Positions 1-10,122 of a stretch of 64,000 bases of DNA are shown here, in pieces. Positions within the stretch are counted from its first letter, which is position 1, and every line of letters starts with the position of its first letter. Under the pieces are notes generated by a model. That model was not told the DNA's origin. It searched no databases and saw only the letters and a program-made list of their open reading frames with translations. Source of the stretch: Meridianimarinicoccus roseus. GTDB taxonomy: Bacteria > Pseudomonadota > Alphaproteobacteria > Rhodobacterales > Rhodobacteraceae. The position numbers and the translations under genes were made by a program. The stretch is from NCBI RefSeq assembly GCF_003172915.1, contig NZ_QGKU01000038.1:62001-126000 (forward strand). The letters run 5' to 3'.

Positions 1-544
1 CGAAATCCGCCCCGGCAACGTGCTGGAGCACAATGGCGGGCTGTGGGCTGCCGTGAAGGTCGATCACGTCAAGCCGGGGAAGGGCGGTGCGTTTGCTCAG
101 GTTGAACTCCGCAACCTGCGTAATGGTTCCAAGCTTAACGAACGGTTCCGGTCTGCCGACAAGGTGGAACGCGTGCGCCTCGAACAGAAGGACCAGCAGT
201 TCCTGTACGAAACCGACGGGATGCTGGTCTTCATGGATGCGGAAACATACGAGCAGATCGAACTGCCCGCCGACATCTTGGGCGACCGTCGCCCGTTTCT
301 GCAGGACGGCATGACCATCGTGGTGGAGTTCCACGAAAGCGAGGCGCTGAACGCGACCCTGCCGCAGAAGGTGACCTGCAAGATCGTCGAGACGGAGCCG
401 GTCGTGAAGGGCCAGACCGCCGCCAACAGCTTCAAGCCCGCGATCCTAGACAACGGCGTGAAGGTCATGGTGCCGCCCTTCGTCGGGCAGGACGAAGAGA
501 TCATCGTCAACACCGAGACGATGGAATACGCCGAGCGCGCTTGA
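1..544 (+). CDS. efp: Elongation factor P, 5' end cut by window
   Basis: Translation elongation factor P, which relieves ribosomes stalled on proline runs. The frame is open from base 2 (reading [15 protein letters not shown]), so about a dozen N-terminal codons lie outside the window; the GTG at 20 is an internal valine, not a start. The N-terminal domain carries the KPGKGGAF loop whose lysine is modified in many bacteria. The two OB domains follow, ending in the conserved [17 protein letters not shown] stretch near the C terminus. The visible length (about 180 residues) fits the usual 187. The lysine-modifying enzymes are not in the window. Confidence 0.95.
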   Translation, partial: EIRPGNVLEHNGGLWAAVKVDHVKPGKGGAFAQVELRNLRNGSKLNERFRSADKVERVRLEQKDQQFLYETDGMLVFMDAETYEQIELPADILGDRRPFLQDGMTIVVEFHESEALNATLPQKVTCKIVETEPVVKGQTAANSFKPAILDNGVKVMVPPFVGQDEEIIVNTETMEYAERA

Positions 545-553
545 GGATTTTTT

Positions 554-582
554 CGGGCGGCTGAAACTTCCCTGGCCGCCCG
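554..582 (+). terminator. Hairpin after efp
   Basis: An inverted repeat of 8-bp arms (CGGGCGGC at 554-561 and GCCGCCCG at 575-582) with a 13-base loop starts 10 bases after the efp stop. No T run follows it on the plus strand, so it may be a weak or factor-assisted terminator or a 3' stabiliser. Confidence 0.4.
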
Positions 583-636
583 TCCGTAGCTTCTGATGTT
601 GGCACCGTACTGGTGCCCCACGCAACAGGAGTTACC

Positions 637-1056
637 ATGAAGACCTTCCCGACACTCACCGCCCTCGCGTTCGCCGCCACCACGACGGCCGCGCTGGCTG
701 CCGGTCACGGCATGGCGCCGATGGTCGAGGCAAGCGACCAGAGCGTTTCGAATGGCGTTGTCAGCGCGACCCGGATCGCAGCGCAGGAAAACGGCTGGCT
801 CGTGGTGCACCGCACCGGCGCCGACATGAAGCCCGGCCCGGTGGTCGGCCATGCGCCGATCCGTGCAGGCGTAACCACCGACGTAGCCGCCATTCTGACC
901 GAGGACGTCCAGCCCGGCGACATGCTGATGCTGATGGTACATTCGGAAGATGGCGGCATGCAGACCGGCATCTTCGAATACACGCTGGGCGCCAAGGAAG
1001 ATGGTCCGATCCGCGTCGACGACGCGCTGGTAATGGACATCATAACCGCCCAGTGA
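637..1056 (+). CDS. Secreted DUF7282-like protein
   Basis: A 139-residue exported protein of unknown role. Residues 1-21 form a signal peptide (MKTFPTLTALAFAATTTAALA). The mature part resembles the DUF7282 type of small beta-sandwich domain: a WLVVHRTG strand, a GPVVGHAPI strand and a MLMVHSEDG strand are seen in the expected order. The ATG at 637 is chosen over the upstream GTG at 613 because it follows an AACAGGAG ribosome site and gives a clean signal peptide. It stands alone, with its 3' end facing xylA. The family assignment is from memory of its pattern and is moderate. Confidence 0.6.
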   Translation: MKTFPTLTALAFAATTTAALAAGHGMAPMVEASDQSVSNGVVSATRIAAQENGWLVVHRTGADMKPGPVVGHAPIRAGVTTDVAAILTEDVQPGDMLMLMVHSEDGGMQTGIFEYTLGAKEDGPIRVDDALVMDIITAQ

Positions 1057-1118
1057 CACGCCAAGGCCCGTGCGGGTACGGGCGGCCTGCTACCTGGCTG
1101 CTCCAACCCGTCGGCCCT

Positions 1119-1153
1119 GCGCCTGCGGCTTTTGTCCCTGTCGCCGCAGGCGC
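1119..1153. terminator. Hairpin between convergent genes
   Basis: Perfect 10-bp arms (GCGCCTGCGG at 1119-1128 and CCGCAGGCGC at 1144-1153) with a 15-base loop sit between the convergent ends of the DUF7282-like gene and xylA. It may end transcription from both sides; there is no T run after either arm. Confidence 0.45.
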
Positions 1154-1168
1154 GCTTTCCGGCCCGCT

Positions 1169-2470
1169 CTACACGAAGCGGTTCACGATGTTTTCAAGCC
1201 GTTCCTGACGGCCCGAGCGCGGTGCCGGGTTGATGTTCTGGTCCAGTACCCGCTGCGTGATCGTGTCGAGATCGGACGTCAGAAGCGCCTTGGCGGCGGG
1301 CGCGTCCCATCCGGAATATCGTTCGGCACGCTTCGCTTCCAGTGTGCCGTCCTCCAGCATCGCGTGAGCGGCTTTCAGACCGGCGGCGCAAGTGTCCATC
1401 CCCCCCACATGCGCGGCGATTAGGTCCACCGGATCGAGGCTCTGGCGCCGCAACTTGGCATCGAAGTTCGTGCCACCCGTGGTGAAGCCGCCTGCCTTGA
1501 GGATCTCGTAGTAGGCCAACGCTGCCTCGGGCACGTTGTTGGGAAACTGGTCGGTGTCCCAGCCGGACTGGTAGTCGTTCCGGTTCATGTCGATGGACCC
1601 GAGAATGCCAAGCGACGCGGCCATCGCAAGTTCATGTTCGAAACTGTGGCCCGCAAGGATCGCGTGGCCCTGTTCGATGTTCATCTTCACCTCGGTTTCG
1701 AGCCCGAACTGCTTGAGGAAGCCGTAAACTGTGGCGACATCGTAGTCGTACTGGTGCTTAGTGGGTTCCTGCGGCTTCGGTTCGATCAGGATCGCGCCCT
1801 TGAAGCCGATCTTGTGCTTGTAGTCCACAACCATCGACAGGAACCGCCCGGCCTGTTCACGCTCACGCGCAAGGTCGGTGTTCAACAGCGTCTCGTATCC
1901 CTCGCGGCCGCCCCAGAGCACGTAGTTCTCGCCGCCAAGGCGGTGCGTCGCGTCCATGCAGCTCTTCACTGTCGCGGCCGAGAACGCGAACACATCCGGG
2001 TCCGGGTTGGTCGCCGCGCCCGCCATGTATTTGCGCTGCGAGAAAAGGTTGGCCGTGCCCCACAGCAGTTTTGGGCCGCCCGCTTCCATTTTCTGGCCCA
2101 GATAGTCTACTATCTCGTCCAGGTTGCGGGTGTTTTCGGCGAAGTCACGGCCTTCGGGACGGATGTCGGCATCGTGGAAGCAATAGTAGGGCTGCCCGAG
2201 GATTGCGAACATCTCGAACGCGACATCGGCCTTCAACTTGGCCAGGTCCATCGTGTCGCCGAACCAGGGTCGCTCGAACGTCTGGCCGCCGAACGGGTCG
2301 CCGCCCGGCCAAGCGAAGCTGTGCCACCAAGCGACGGCGAAGCGCAGATGATCCTCCATGCGCTTTCCGCCGAGCATCTCGTCCGGGTCGTAGTGGCGGA
2401 AGGCCAGTTCGTTCGTGCTGTCCGGGCCTTCATGGGCAATGGGGGAGATGCCGTCGAAAAAGTCGGTCAT
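1169..2470 (-). CDS. xylA: Xylose isomerase
   Basis: Converts D-xylose to D-xylulose in the cytoplasm, the first catabolic step after uptake. The 433-residue protein is close to the 440 of E. coli XylA. It holds the typical N-terminal AFRHYDPDE and FAVAWWHSF stretches, the metal-binding [18 protein letters not shown] segment around residues 230-248 and the [18 protein letters not shown] segment near 292-310. The start is the ATG at 2470, whose ATGA overlaps the xylB stop by 4 bases. It is the last gene of the xylFHGBA operon, so its translation is probably coupled to xylB. Confidence 0.97.
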   Translation of the reverse strand: MTDFFDGISPIAHEGPDSTNELAFRHYDPDEMLGGKRMEDHLRFAVAWWHSFAWPGGDPFGGQTFERPWFGDTMDLAKLKADVAFEMFAILGQPYYCFHDADIRPEGRDFAENTRNLDEIVDYLGQKMEAGGPKLLWGTANLFSQRKYMAGAATNPDPDVFAFSAATVKSCMDATHRLGGENYVLWGGREGYETLLNTDLAREREQAGRFLSMVVDYKHKIGFKGAILIEPKPQEPTKHQYDYDVATVYGFLKQFGLETEVKMNIEQGHAILAGHSFEHELAMAASLGILGSIDMNRNDYQSGWDTDQFPNNVPEAALAYYEILKAGGFTTGGTNFDAKLRRQSLDPVDLIAAHVGGMDTCAAGLKAAHAMLEDGTLEAKRAERYSGWDAPAAKALLTSDLDTITQRVLDQNINPAPRSGRQERLENIVNRFV

Positions 2471-3906
2471 GAGAGTTCCTTGAGGGCTGTATAGGTTTGC
2501 CTGTACCGGCCGTGCGCATCTGCGAAAGCGGCGCGCAGCCGGGCGTCCGGCGCGACAGTGCGCGCAATTTTCGGGGGGGTGGCGATTTCGCTGCCCGCGC
2601 CCGTCGCGGCCATCATTCCGAGCCGCGCCGCACCAAGCGCCGCGCCGAAATCGCCGGCTTCGGGCACGTCTACCGGCAGGTCGAGTGCTGTGGCGATCGC
2701 CTGAAGCCAGTAGGCGGAGCGGCTGCCGCCGCCGACCGCGATCAGGCTGTCGATCCGCGTGCCGGTCGCCCGAAGCGCATCGAGATTGTCGCGGAACGCA
2801 TGGGCCACGCCTTCCAGCACGGCGCGCGTGCCTGCGGCGGTGTCTGTGCCGTGTTCCAGTCCGATCAGCGCGCCGCGCACGGCGGCATCGTTGTGCGGTG
2901 TGCGCTCTCCGCCAAGGTAGGGCAGAAACAGCGCGCGGCCCGGCGCCTGCAGTGGCCCGAGCGCGCCGGTAAGGCTGGCGGCATCCTTGCCGACAAGGCC
3001 CGCGTACCAGTTCAGGCTGTCGGTGGCGGACAGGATCACGCCCATCTGGTGCCACGTGTCCGGCACCGCATGGCAGAAGGTGTGCACCGATGTTTCCGGC
3101 GCGGGGCTGTAGGCGTCAGATGCGGCAAACAGCACGCCGGACGTACCAAGCGATACGAAGCCTCGCCCGGCACCGACAGCGCCGACCCCGATGGCGGAAG
3201 CCGCGTTGTCACCGCCGCCGCCCGCCACCACCGTGCCGGGCGCAAGGCCCCACAGGTCCGCCACCTCGCGGCGCAGGCCGCCCGACGGAGCCGACCCTTC
3301 GACGAGGCGCGGCATGTGTTCCCTTCCGAGCCCGCAGGCCCCCAGAAGTTCGTCGGACCAGTCGCGCGCTCCGGTATCGAGCCAGCTTGTCCCTGCCGCA
3401 TCCGATGGCTCCGAAACCGTTTCGCCGGTGAGCCACAGGCGCAGGTAATCCTTCGGCAGCAGAACGCGCGCCGTGCGGCGGAAAATCTCGGGTTCGGCAT
3501 CGCGCACCCACACCAGCTTGGGTGCGGTGAAGCCTGGAAATACCACGTTGCCGGACACCGCCCGAAACGCCGGGTCCGCGTCCAGAGCCGCGGCCTCGGC
3601 ATGGGCGCGGGTGTCGTTCCACAGGATGCAGGGCCGCAGTACGTTGTCGGACGCATCGAGCAGGGTCGCACCGTGCATATGGCCGCTCAGCCCGACGCCG
3701 CGCACGCCCGACAGATCGCGGCGCGCCGCCAGCGCGTCCAGCGCCGCAGTCGCCGCCGTGATCCAGTCGGCCGGCCGCTGTTCGGACCAGCCCGGCGCGG
3801 GCCGCTGCACCTCCAGCGGCGCGGACGCTTCGTCGACGACGCGTTGTGCGTCGTCGATCAGAAGCGCCTTGATGCCGGAAGTGCCAAGGTCGAGACCAAG
3901 ATACAT
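2467..3906 (-). CDS. xylB: Xylulokinase
   Basis: Phosphorylates D-xylulose with ATP to give xylulose 5-phosphate for the pentose phosphate pathway. The 479-residue FGGY-family protein opens with the phosphate-binding [16 protein letters not shown] motif and holds [12 protein letters not shown] (around residue 75), [11 protein letters not shown] and a C-terminal [16 protein letters not shown] adenosine site. The start at 3906 gives the canonical N terminus; it shares one base with the xylG stop (TGATG), and its own stop overlaps the xylA start. The longer open frame upstream is only read-through of the xylG end. Confidence 0.96.
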   Translation of the reverse strand: MYLGLDLGTSGIKALLIDDAQRVVDEASAPLEVQRPAPGWSEQRPADWITAATAALDALAARRDLSGVRGVGLSGHMHGATLLDASDNVLRPCILWNDTRAHAEAAALDADPAFRAVSGNVVFPGFTAPKLVWVRDAEPEIFRRTARVLLPKDYLRLWLTGETVSEPSDAAGTSWLDTGARDWSDELLGACGLGREHMPRLVEGSAPSGGLRREVADLWGLAPGTVVAGGGGDNAASAIGVGAVGAGRGFVSLGTSGVLFAASDAYSPAPETSVHTFCHAVPDTWHQMGVILSATDSLNWYAGLVGKDAASLTGALGPLQAPGRALFLPYLGGERTPHNDAAVRGALIGLEHGTDTAAGTRAVLEGVAHAFRDNLDALRATGTRIDSLIAVGGGSRSAYWLQAIATALDLPVDVPEAGDFGAALGAARLGMMAATGAGSEIATPPKIARTVAPDARLRAAFADAHGRYRQTYTALKELS

Positions 3907-4652
3907 CACGCGGCCTTTTCGGGTTTCTTGCCCATGATGATCATGGACAGGATGTCGTCTTCGGTGACGTCCTCCACCCGGCAGGTGTCGATCAGCTGCC
4001 CGTTTTTCATCACCGACACACGGTCGCACAGTTCCATCATCTCGCGCGTGTCGTGGCTGATCAGGAAGATGCCAAGCCCCTGCGCCTTCAGTTCCTGGAT
4101 CAGTTCGGCCACCATCTGCGTTTCATGCACGCCAAGCGCCGCGGTGGGTTCGTCCATGATCAGGATGCGAGCATTGAAATACACCGCCCGCGCGATGGCG
4201 ACGGACTGCCGCTGCCCGCCCGACAGGGCCGAGACCGGCTCCTGCAGCTTGCGGAAGTTGGGGTTGAGCCGCGCCATGATCTTGCGCGTCTCGGATTCCA
4301 TCTTGGCGTCGTTCAGCATACCGGTCGCGGTCACGATCTCGCGCCCCAGGAAAAGGTTCGCCGTGGCATCCAGATTGTCGGCCAGCGCCAGCGTCTGGTA
4401 GATCGTCTCGATGCTGTTGTCGCGGGCGTCTCGGGGGCTTTCGATCTTCACCGGCTTGCCGTTGATGCGGATCTCGCCGCTGTCGGCCTTGTAGGCGCCC
4501 GACAGTATCTTGATCAGCGTCGACTTCCCGGCGCCGTTGTGGCCCAGAAGTCCCACGACTTCACCGGGATAGAGGTCGATGCTGACCCGGTCCACGGCCT
4601 GCACGCCGCCGAACGAGATGGAGATTTCCTTCATTTCGACGAGAGGGGTCAT
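3906..4652 (-). CDS. xylG: Xylose ABC transporter ATP-binding protein
   Basis: ATPase subunit of the xylose importer. Visible are Walker A ([12 protein letters not shown], near residue 35), the signature [14 protein letters not shown] (near 143), Walker B ([14 protein letters not shown]) and the H-loop LISHDTRE. At 248 residues it has a single nucleotide-binding domain, whereas E. coli XylG is a two-domain fusion of about 513; it is therefore of the single-domain, FrcA-like type and is expected to work as a homodimer. It overlaps xylH by 4 bases (ATGA) and xylB by one base. Substrate assignment comes from the xylF and xylAB neighbours. Confidence 0.9.
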   Translation of the reverse strand: MTPLVEMKEISISFGGVQAVDRVSIDLYPGEVVGLLGHNGAGKSTLIKILSGAYKADSGEIRINGKPVKIESPRDARDNSIETIYQTLALADNLDATANLFLGREIVTATGMLNDAKMESETRKIMARLNPNFRKLQEPVSALSGGQRQSVAIARAVYFNARILIMDEPTAALGVHETQMVAELIQELKAQGLGIFLISHDTREMMELCDRVSVMKNGQLIDTCRVEDVTEDDILSMIIMGKKPEKAA

Positions 4653-5944
4653 CCTTTGCCTCCGGTGCGCTTGCGATAGATGATGTCGATGAGAACGGCG
4701 ATGACGAGAACGGCGCCCACGACGATGTTCTGGAACGGAGCGTCCACCCCGACCATCGCCATGCCCGACTGCAGTGACTGCATGATCAAGGCCCCGAGGA
4801 TCGCGCCGTGGATGGTGCCAAGCCCGCCGGACAGTGCGGTGCCGCCGATCACGGCCGCGGCGATCACGCGCAGTTCGTCGAGGGTGCCGATGTCGTTGGA
4901 ATGAAATGACAGCCGGGCCGAGGCGACGACCGCCGACAGCGCGCAGAGCACGCCCATGATGGCGAACACCTTGACCGTCAGCATACGCGTGTTGATGCCC
5001 GACAACTCGGCCGCGTCGGGGTTGCCCCCGGTGGCGAAGATGTAGCGGCCAAGGCGGGTACGGCGGGCCACTATGGTCATGATCACCGCGACCGCGATCA
5101 GCAGCAGCACCGAGATCGGAAGTCCGTACGAGGCGGTGAAGCCCTCCGGCATGGTCTCGCCGCGTGCGGAGAATTCACGCTCCAGGACGCGGCTGGGCAC
5201 TTCGTAGGCGTTCAGAAGCGCGACGAAGCCGAAGATTCCCGCGGCGATCAGCCCGGCCAGGCTAGCTTCGGCCCAGAACGGCTTGGGCGTCTGGCCGTGG
5301 GCGACCTTGTTGCGACGGGCGCTGAAGAGCGTGCCGACGGCAGCCGCGGTGGCCAGTGCCGCGAAGATCCAGGATCCGGTCGCGCCAAGTGTGCCGCCGA
5401 TTCCGCCAAAGGTTTGGAAGGTCGGGTCGAGCGGCCCGATCGTCTGGCCGTTTGTGATGTACCAGCCCGCGTTGCGCCAGACCAACAGCCCGCCCAGCGT
5501 CACGATGAAGGCGGGAATGCCCATGTATCCGACGAGCCAGCCGTGAAATCCGCCGATGATCGCGCCGACGATCAACCCGACGAGGATAGTGACCCACGGC
5601 GTCAGCGGGTTGCCGAGGCCGAAGCCCAGCGTTTCTGGCAGCACCACCGTCTGCGTCATCGCCATCACGGCGGAACACGTGGCCAGCACAGACCCGACGC
5701 TGAGGTCGATGTGCCGGGTGACGATGATGAACACCATGCCGGTGGCCATGATCGCGACCGAAACCGTCTGGATCGTCAGGTTGAAGATGTTCCGGGGTGT
5801 CAGGAACTGCCCGCCTGTCAGGATGTTGAAGACGATGCACACGACGGCAAAGGCGCCGATCATGCCGAGCAGACGTGTGTCGAGTTCAAGCGTGCGGGCA
5901 AGGCTGCGCTTCGGCGCGGTTTGCGCCGTTGAGGTATCTGTCAT
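4649..5944 (-). CDS. xylH: Xylose ABC transporter permease
   Basis: Membrane subunit of the xylose importer, 431 residues with about ten hydrophobic segments. Family marks are [23 protein letters not shown], the EAA-like [10 protein letters not shown] segment and the C-terminal [21 protein letters not shown]. The start ATG at 5944 has a GGAG site 6 bases upstream on the minus strand and removes 76 non-homologous residues from the longer open frame. It lies third-to-last in transport order: xylF is upstream across a 115-base spacer with a strong hairpin, and xylG overlaps its stop. Confidence 0.93.
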   Translation of the reverse strand: MTDTSTAQTAPKRSLARTLELDTRLLGMIGAFAVVCIVFNILTGGQFLTPRNIFNLTIQTVSVAIMATGMVFIIVTRHIDLSVGSVLATCSAVMAMTQTVVLPETLGFGLGNPLTPWVTILVGLIVGAIIGGFHGWLVGYMGIPAFIVTLGGLLVWRNAGWYITNGQTIGPLDPTFQTFGGIGGTLGATGSWIFAALATAAAVGTLFSARRNKVAHGQTPKPFWAEASLAGLIAAGIFGFVALLNAYEVPSRVLEREFSARGETMPEGFTASYGLPISVLLLIAVAVIMTIVARRTRLGRYIFATGGNPDAAELSGINTRMLTVKVFAIMGVLCALSAVVASARLSFHSNDIGTLDELRVIAAAVIGGTALSGGLGTIHGAILGALIMQSLQSGMAMVGVDAPFQNIVVGAVLVIAVLIDIIYRKRTGGKG

Positions 5945-6006
5945 GGGGAACTCCGCTGTGCGGGGAGGGCGGGGCCGGTGCGGCGCCGCCGGGCGGGCGG
6001 TGAGAG

Positions 6007-6038
6007 GGCGGGGACGGTGCCGTGGCACCGTCCCCGCC
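6007..6038 (-). promoter_or_regulatory. Strong hairpin between xylF and xylH
   Basis: Perfect 15-bp arms (6007-6021 and 6024-6038; core GGGGACGGTGCC / GGCACCGTCCCC) separated by two bases lie in the xylF-xylH spacer. No T tract follows on the minus strand. Such hairpins in binding-protein transporter operons usually protect the upstream mRNA and lower downstream expression, giving more binding protein than permease; here that is inference. Confidence 0.65.
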
Positions 6039-6059
6039 GGAGGCAGGGTCGTCAGACCG

Positions 6060-7085
6060 TCAATTGCACGGGGCAGGGCCGCCCGACACGCCTTGGCAGA
6101 GCGTTTCCAGCGGAATCCAGCCGGCATCGACGACGACCGACAGGTTGCTTTGCGTGACCGGGACCGGTTCAAGGAACATCGCGTTCAGCTCGGTTCCGGT
6201 GGGCGAAGTCCAGGTGACGGCACCGTCCACATCGGCCATCGCGGTCCCGCCGGCCAGCGACACGGCGATCTCGCCTGCGGTGCGGCCGAGGTCACGGGCA
6301 TCCTTCCAGACGCTGACGGTCTGCGTGCCGAGCGCGATGCGGTTCAGCGCGGCGTGGTCGCCGTCCTGGCCCGACACCGGGATGCCGTCCATGCCCTGCG
6401 CCGTCAGCGCGGCCACGGCGCCGCCCGCGGTGCCGTCGTTCGACGCGACGACCGCGTCAACGGCGTTGCCCTGCGCTGTCAGGATCTGTTCCATGTTGCG
6501 CTGCGCGTTCGAGGGCAGCCAGCCATCGGTGTAGCTTTCTGCAACGATGGTGATGTCGCCCGCGTCGATCGCGCTTTGCAGCACTTCCTGCTGACCGCCG
6601 CGCAGGAAATCCGCGTTCGGGTCGGTGGGCGAGCCCTTGATCATCACGTAGTTGCCGGTCGGCTGCTGTTCCAGGACCGCGCGGGCCTGCATACGGCCGA
6701 CTTCGACGTTGTCGAACGTCAGGTAGAAGGCGCGCGGGTCGTCGATCAGGCGGTCATAGCCGACGACGGGAATTCCGTTGTCGTTCGCGGCCTGCACGGC
6801 GGGAATGATTGCCTGGCTGTCCTGCGCGAGGATGATCAGCGCGTCGACGCCTTGGGCGATCAGGCTTTCGACATCCGAAAGCTGCTTGGACGACGAGGAT
6901 TGCGCATCGGCGCTCACATATTCGGCGCCCGCCGCGTCGAGCGCGGCAACGATGGCGGCTTCGTCCGTTTTCCAGCGCTCTTCCTGGAAGTTTGACCAGC
7001 TGACGCCGACCGTCAGGTCCTGTGCGCTGGCGGTTGCCGCAAATCCCGCGGCCATCGCCGCCGCGGCGATGAGTGACTTGTGCAT
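6060..7085 (-). CDS. xylF: Xylose-binding periplasmic protein
   Basis: Periplasmic binding protein that delivers xylose to XylHG. The 341-residue product has a signal peptide (MHKSLIAAAAMAAGFAATASA) and a type I periplasmic-binding fold. It matches XylF at several places: the LIAQGVDALIILAQDSQ helix, YDRLIDDPRAFYLTFDN, GNYVMIKGSPTDPNADFLRGGQ (seen in part as IKGSPTDPNAD), DGWLPSNAQRNMEQIL, VVASNDGTAGG and SGQDGDHAALNRIALGTQT. The start at 7085 is chosen for the signal peptide. First gene of the operon, divergent from the ROK regulator. Confidence 0.95.
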   Translation of the reverse strand: MHKSLIAAAAMAAGFAATASAQDLTVGVSWSNFQEERWKTDEAAIVAALDAAGAEYVSADAQSSSSKQLSDVESLIAQGVDALIILAQDSQAIIPAVQAANDNGIPVVGYDRLIDDPRAFYLTFDNVEVGRMQARAVLEQQPTGNYVMIKGSPTDPNADFLRGGQQEVLQSAIDAGDITIVAESYTDGWLPSNAQRNMEQILTAQGNAVDAVVASNDGTAGGAVAALTAQGMDGIPVSGQDGDHAALNRIALGTQTVSVWKDARDLGRTAGEIAVSLAGGTAMADVDGAVTWTSPTGTELNAMFLEPVPVTQSNLSVVVDAGWIPLETLCQGVSGGPAPCN

Positions 7086-7201
7086 AGAGTGCCTCCCTTG
7101 GCTTTGCCCGTTCGGGCGACCAGACATTTCTGGGTGTGAAGACGATGCCGTTTATTATTTCAGTTGTCAAAATAAAAAATGTGGCATGATGAGGGTATTT
7201 C

Positions 7202-7248
7202 GTGGCAAGCTGCCACAAAGCCAGCATAATTGTGCAATTGCGGCAATT
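7202..7248. promoter_or_regulatory. Candidate operators in xylF-xylR spacer
   Basis: The divergent spacer 7086-7301 is AT-rich against its surroundings and holds two perfect palindromes: GTGGCA-AGC-TGCCAC (7202-7216) and AATTGC-G-GCAATT (7236-7248). The second is preceded by an overlapping near-copy, AATTGTGCAATT (7228-7239). These are plausible sites for the adjacent ROK repressor. A TTGACA hexamer for the xylF direction is at 7170-7165, but no convincing -10 follows it. Confidence 0.5.
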
Positions 7249-7301
7249 TTTCTGCACTGCAAAAACGCTTAATGTTCTGGCTCTGAAGTAAAGGGGAGGC
7301 C

Positions 7302-8588
7302 ATGCAAAAGATCGCAAACACGGAGGACGACACTGGCTGCGGCCCCCTGTCCACGACTGAAGGCAGAACTGTCAAGTCCCTGACTCAACAGGTTTTCGAG
7401 AAGATCAGGTCACGCGGTCGGATCTCGCGCAGCGACGTGGCGAAGGATCTTGGCGTAAGTCCTGGATCGGTCACTGCGGCCTCGTCGGCACTGATGGAGG
7501 CGGGTCTTGTGCGGGAGGAACCGCGGATGCCGCGCGACACCTCGCGCGGGCGGCCCCCGGTTGATCTGTCGGTCATCCCCGAGGCGCGATTCGTCGTCGG
7601 GATGAACCTGCGCGACGGGCATAACAGTGCGGTCGTCACCGATTTCGTGGGGCGCGTGCTGGCCGATTGCGAGTTGCCGGGCGCGCCGGGGCGCAAGTCG
7701 CAGGATGCAATCACCGCCGAGATCGAGGCGCTTCTCGATGAGGTGCTGTCGCGGGCGGGGCTGTCGCGCGCGGCACTGGCGGCCATTGGTATCGGGCTGC
7801 CGGGGTTCATCGACCATCCACGCGGGCTGGTGCACTGGTCGCCTATCCTGCGCGACCGCGGACTGGCGATGGGGGCTGTGCTTGGGCCGCGGCTGGACTG
7901 TCCCGTCCATCTCGACAATGACGTGAACCTTTTGGCGCTGGCGGAATTGTGGTTCGGCATGGGGCGGCAGCGATCGAACTTCGCGGTTGTGACGATCGAA
8001 CACGGAGTCGGCATGGGCCTTATCCTCGATACCGAGCTTTACCGAGGCGCGAAGGGTATGGGGCTGGAGATCGGCCATACCACTGTGCAATTGGACGGGG
8101 CGCTGTGCCGTTGCGGACAGCGTGGCTGCCTTGAAGCCTACATCGCCGACTACGCGCTGGTACGCGAAGCGTCCACAGCGCTGGAATGGGATCTGCGCGT
8201 CGCACGTTCGCCGCAGCAGACACTTGAGATCCTGTTCGATCAGGCCAAGGCGGGGAACGAGGCGGCGCGCCTGATCTTCGAACGGGCCGGGCGCTACCTG
8301 TCGCGCGGGTTGGCCAACGTGATCCAGGTGTTCGATCCAGACCTGCTGCTGATTTCGGGCGCGCGCCTGCGCTATGATCTGCTTTATGCCGAAGAGGTTC
8401 TTTCTGAAATGCACCGCTTCTCGGACCGGATCGGGCGCGAGCGCACAGAGGTGGCCATCAACACGTGGGGCGACACGGTCTGGGCGCGCGGTGCGGCCGC
8501 GCTGGCGTTGTCGATGGTGACGGACGAAGTCGCGTCCCATCCTGTCCCGCTCCTGGTGCAGCCCGCGACGAAGCGCGGCGCGGGCTGA
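7302..8588 (+). CDS. xylR: ROK-family xylose operon repressor
   Basis: Transcriptional regulator, 428 residues. The N-terminal winged helix-turn-helix (SRSDVAKDLGVSPGSVTAAS, about residues 43-62) is followed by a sugar-kinase-like ROK domain with the zinc motif CRCGQRGCLEAYI (about 268-280), the EIGHTTV histidine and the ISGARLRYDLL end region. ROK repressors in this position release their operator on binding xylose. It is divergent from xylF, which supports control of the xyl operon and of itself. The ATG has an AAAGGGGAGG ribosome site. The symbol is assigned from context. Confidence 0.88.
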   Translation: MQKIANTEDDTGCGPLSTTEGRTVKSLTQQVFEKIRSRGRISRSDVAKDLGVSPGSVTAASSALMEAGLVREEPRMPRDTSRGRPPVDLSVIPEARFVVGMNLRDGHNSAVVTDFVGRVLADCELPGAPGRKSQDAITAEIEALLDEVLSRAGLSRAALAAIGIGLPGFIDHPRGLVHWSPILRDRGLAMGAVLGPRLDCPVHLDNDVNLLALAELWFGMGRQRSNFAVVTIEHGVGMGLILDTELYRGAKGMGLEIGHTTVQLDGALCRCGQRGCLEAYIADYALVREASTALEWDLRVARSPQQTLEILFDQAKAGNEAARLIFERAGRYLSRGLANVIQVFDPDLLLISGARLRYDLLYAEEVLSEMHRFSDRIGRERTEVAINTWGDTVWARGAAALALSMVTDEVASHPVPLLVQPATKRGAG

Positions 8589-8597
8589 CCGAAAGGC

Positions 8598-10121
8598 TTA
8601 CTGTGCAGGTTCGGTCGCGGGCGGCGTGTCCGCGCGCCGCGTGGCGCGGAACAGGTCGGTCTGGTCCTGAGCCCAGGCGTTGATATCGAACTTGCGGACC
8701 CGCGCCCGAAGAGCGGCCATGCGGTCGCGCCGCTCCGGTTCGGCCATGTCGAGCGCCTGAAGAATCGCTCGGTCCATCGAACGGGCCGAAAACGGGTTGG
8801 CCATCACGGCCGCCGATAGGTCCACCGCCGCTCCGGCGAATTCCGACAGCACCAGAACGCCGTCGCCATCCACGCGGGCCGCGGCGTATTCCTTGCACAC
8901 AAGGTTCATGCCGTCCGCTAGCGGCGTGATCCACGCCACGTCGGCGGCGCGGTAATAGGCGACAAGTTCGGTGAACGGGATCGCCCTCGAAATCAGCGCG
9001 ATGGGCTGCCATTCGAACGTCCCGAAGGCGCCGTTGATCCGGCCTGCCGTTTGCTCCAGTTCGTTCTGAATCTCCTGGTAGGCGGTCATGTTGCGGTTCG
9101 CCACGACCGACACGTGCAAAAGCCGCACCTTGCCGCGCAGGCCGGGATTGTCGGCCAGCACGCGCCCGAAGCTTTCCAACTGCTCGATCCCGCCCTTGGT
9201 ATAGTCGGTCCGGCCCACCGACAGGATCATCTTGCGCCCGTTCAACTCGTCCCGGATATGGGCAAACTGTTTGTCCGTCGCCGCGGTGTTCGCCTGTTCC
9301 TCGATGTAGTCCACGTTGACCCCGACCGGCGAGGCGCTGACCTTGATCCTGCGGCCCTGGTACTCGATCTCGGTCGGCATGGCCCGTTCGCTCAACGCGG
9401 TGCCTTCGTTGATCCATTCGGAGCGCACCTTCTCGCGTTGCGTGACTTCCACGTCGAGCAGGCTCTGTACCACGGAAACGAAGTTGTCGACGTAGCGCGG
9501 AATGTGGAACCCGACGCTGTCGCAGGACAGCAGGCTTTCCACGATCTCCTTGCGCCAAGGCAGGACGTTGAACATGTCCGCGGCCGGGAAAGGCGTGTGA
9601 TGGTAGAACGAGATGTTCACGTCGGGCCGCAACTGCCGGATATAACCGGGCGCCAGCCACAGGTTGTAGTCATGCACCCAGACTGTCGCGCCTTCGGCGG
9701 CCTCGTTGGCGGCGGCCTCGGCGAACGCCCAGTTCACTTCGCGGAAGGTCGGCCAGTCCACCGGGTCGTAGTTGTAGCGTTCCTTGAAGCTGTGAAGGAT
9801 CGGCCAGAACGCCTCTTTCGAAGTGATGTGGTAGAAGCTCTTGACCTGTTCGGCGGTCAACGGAAGGCGCGAGACGCGGTAGGTGCCGAAGCTGTCGTCG
9901 ATGGTGATCACCCGCTCGAAAGTGGGATCGGCCGGGTCCTCGGCCAGCTTCCACGCCACCCATGACCCGCGATCAGCGCTGCCGAAGAAGCTTTTCAGCG
10001 TCGGCACGATGCCGTTCGGGCTGGTGTTCTCCTTCAGAACGACGCGGCCGTCCTTGCCTTCCACCTCTTCATAGGGTTGGCGATGATACAGGATCACCAG
10101 GTCGGATTTCTCGTCGCTCAT
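8598..10121 (-). CDS. ggpS: Glucosylglycerol-phosphate synthase (GT20)
   Basis: Glycosyltransferase family 20 enzyme, 507 residues, expected to join glucose from ADP-glucose to glycerol 3-phosphate. The N terminus reads [13 protein letters not shown] and then [16 protein letters not shown], the arrangement of GgpS proteins, rather than the VVSNR and glycine-rich loop that open OtsA. Other family marks are [64 protein letters not shown] and [13 protein letters not shown]. One base separates its start from the HAD phosphatase stop (TGACATG). The adjacent gpsA supplies glycerol 3-phosphate, which supports this role. A trehalose-phosphate synthase is the alternative but is less likely. Confidence 0.82.
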   Translation of the reverse strand: MSDEKSDLVILYHRQPYEEVEGKDGRVVLKENTSPNGIVPTLKSFFGSADRGSWVAWKLAEDPADPTFERVITIDDSFGTYRVSRLPLTAEQVKSFYHITSKEAFWPILHSFKERYNYDPVDWPTFREVNWAFAEAAANEAAEGATVWVHDYNLWLAPGYIRQLRPDVNISFYHHTPFPAADMFNVLPWRKEIVESLLSCDSVGFHIPRYVDNFVSVVQSLLDVEVTQREKVRSEWINEGTALSERAMPTEIEYQGRRIKVSASPVGVNVDYIEEQANTAATDKQFAHIRDELNGRKMILSVGRTDYTKGGIEQLESFGRVLADNPGLRGKVRLLHVSVVANRNMTAYQEIQNELEQTAGRINGAFGTFEWQPIALISRAIPFTELVAYYRAADVAWITPLADGMNLVCKEYAAARVDGDGVLVLSEFAGAAVDLSAAVMANPFSARSMDRAILQALDMAEPERRDRMAALRARVRKFDINAWAQDQTDLFRATRRADTPPATEPAQ

Positions 10122-10122
10122 G

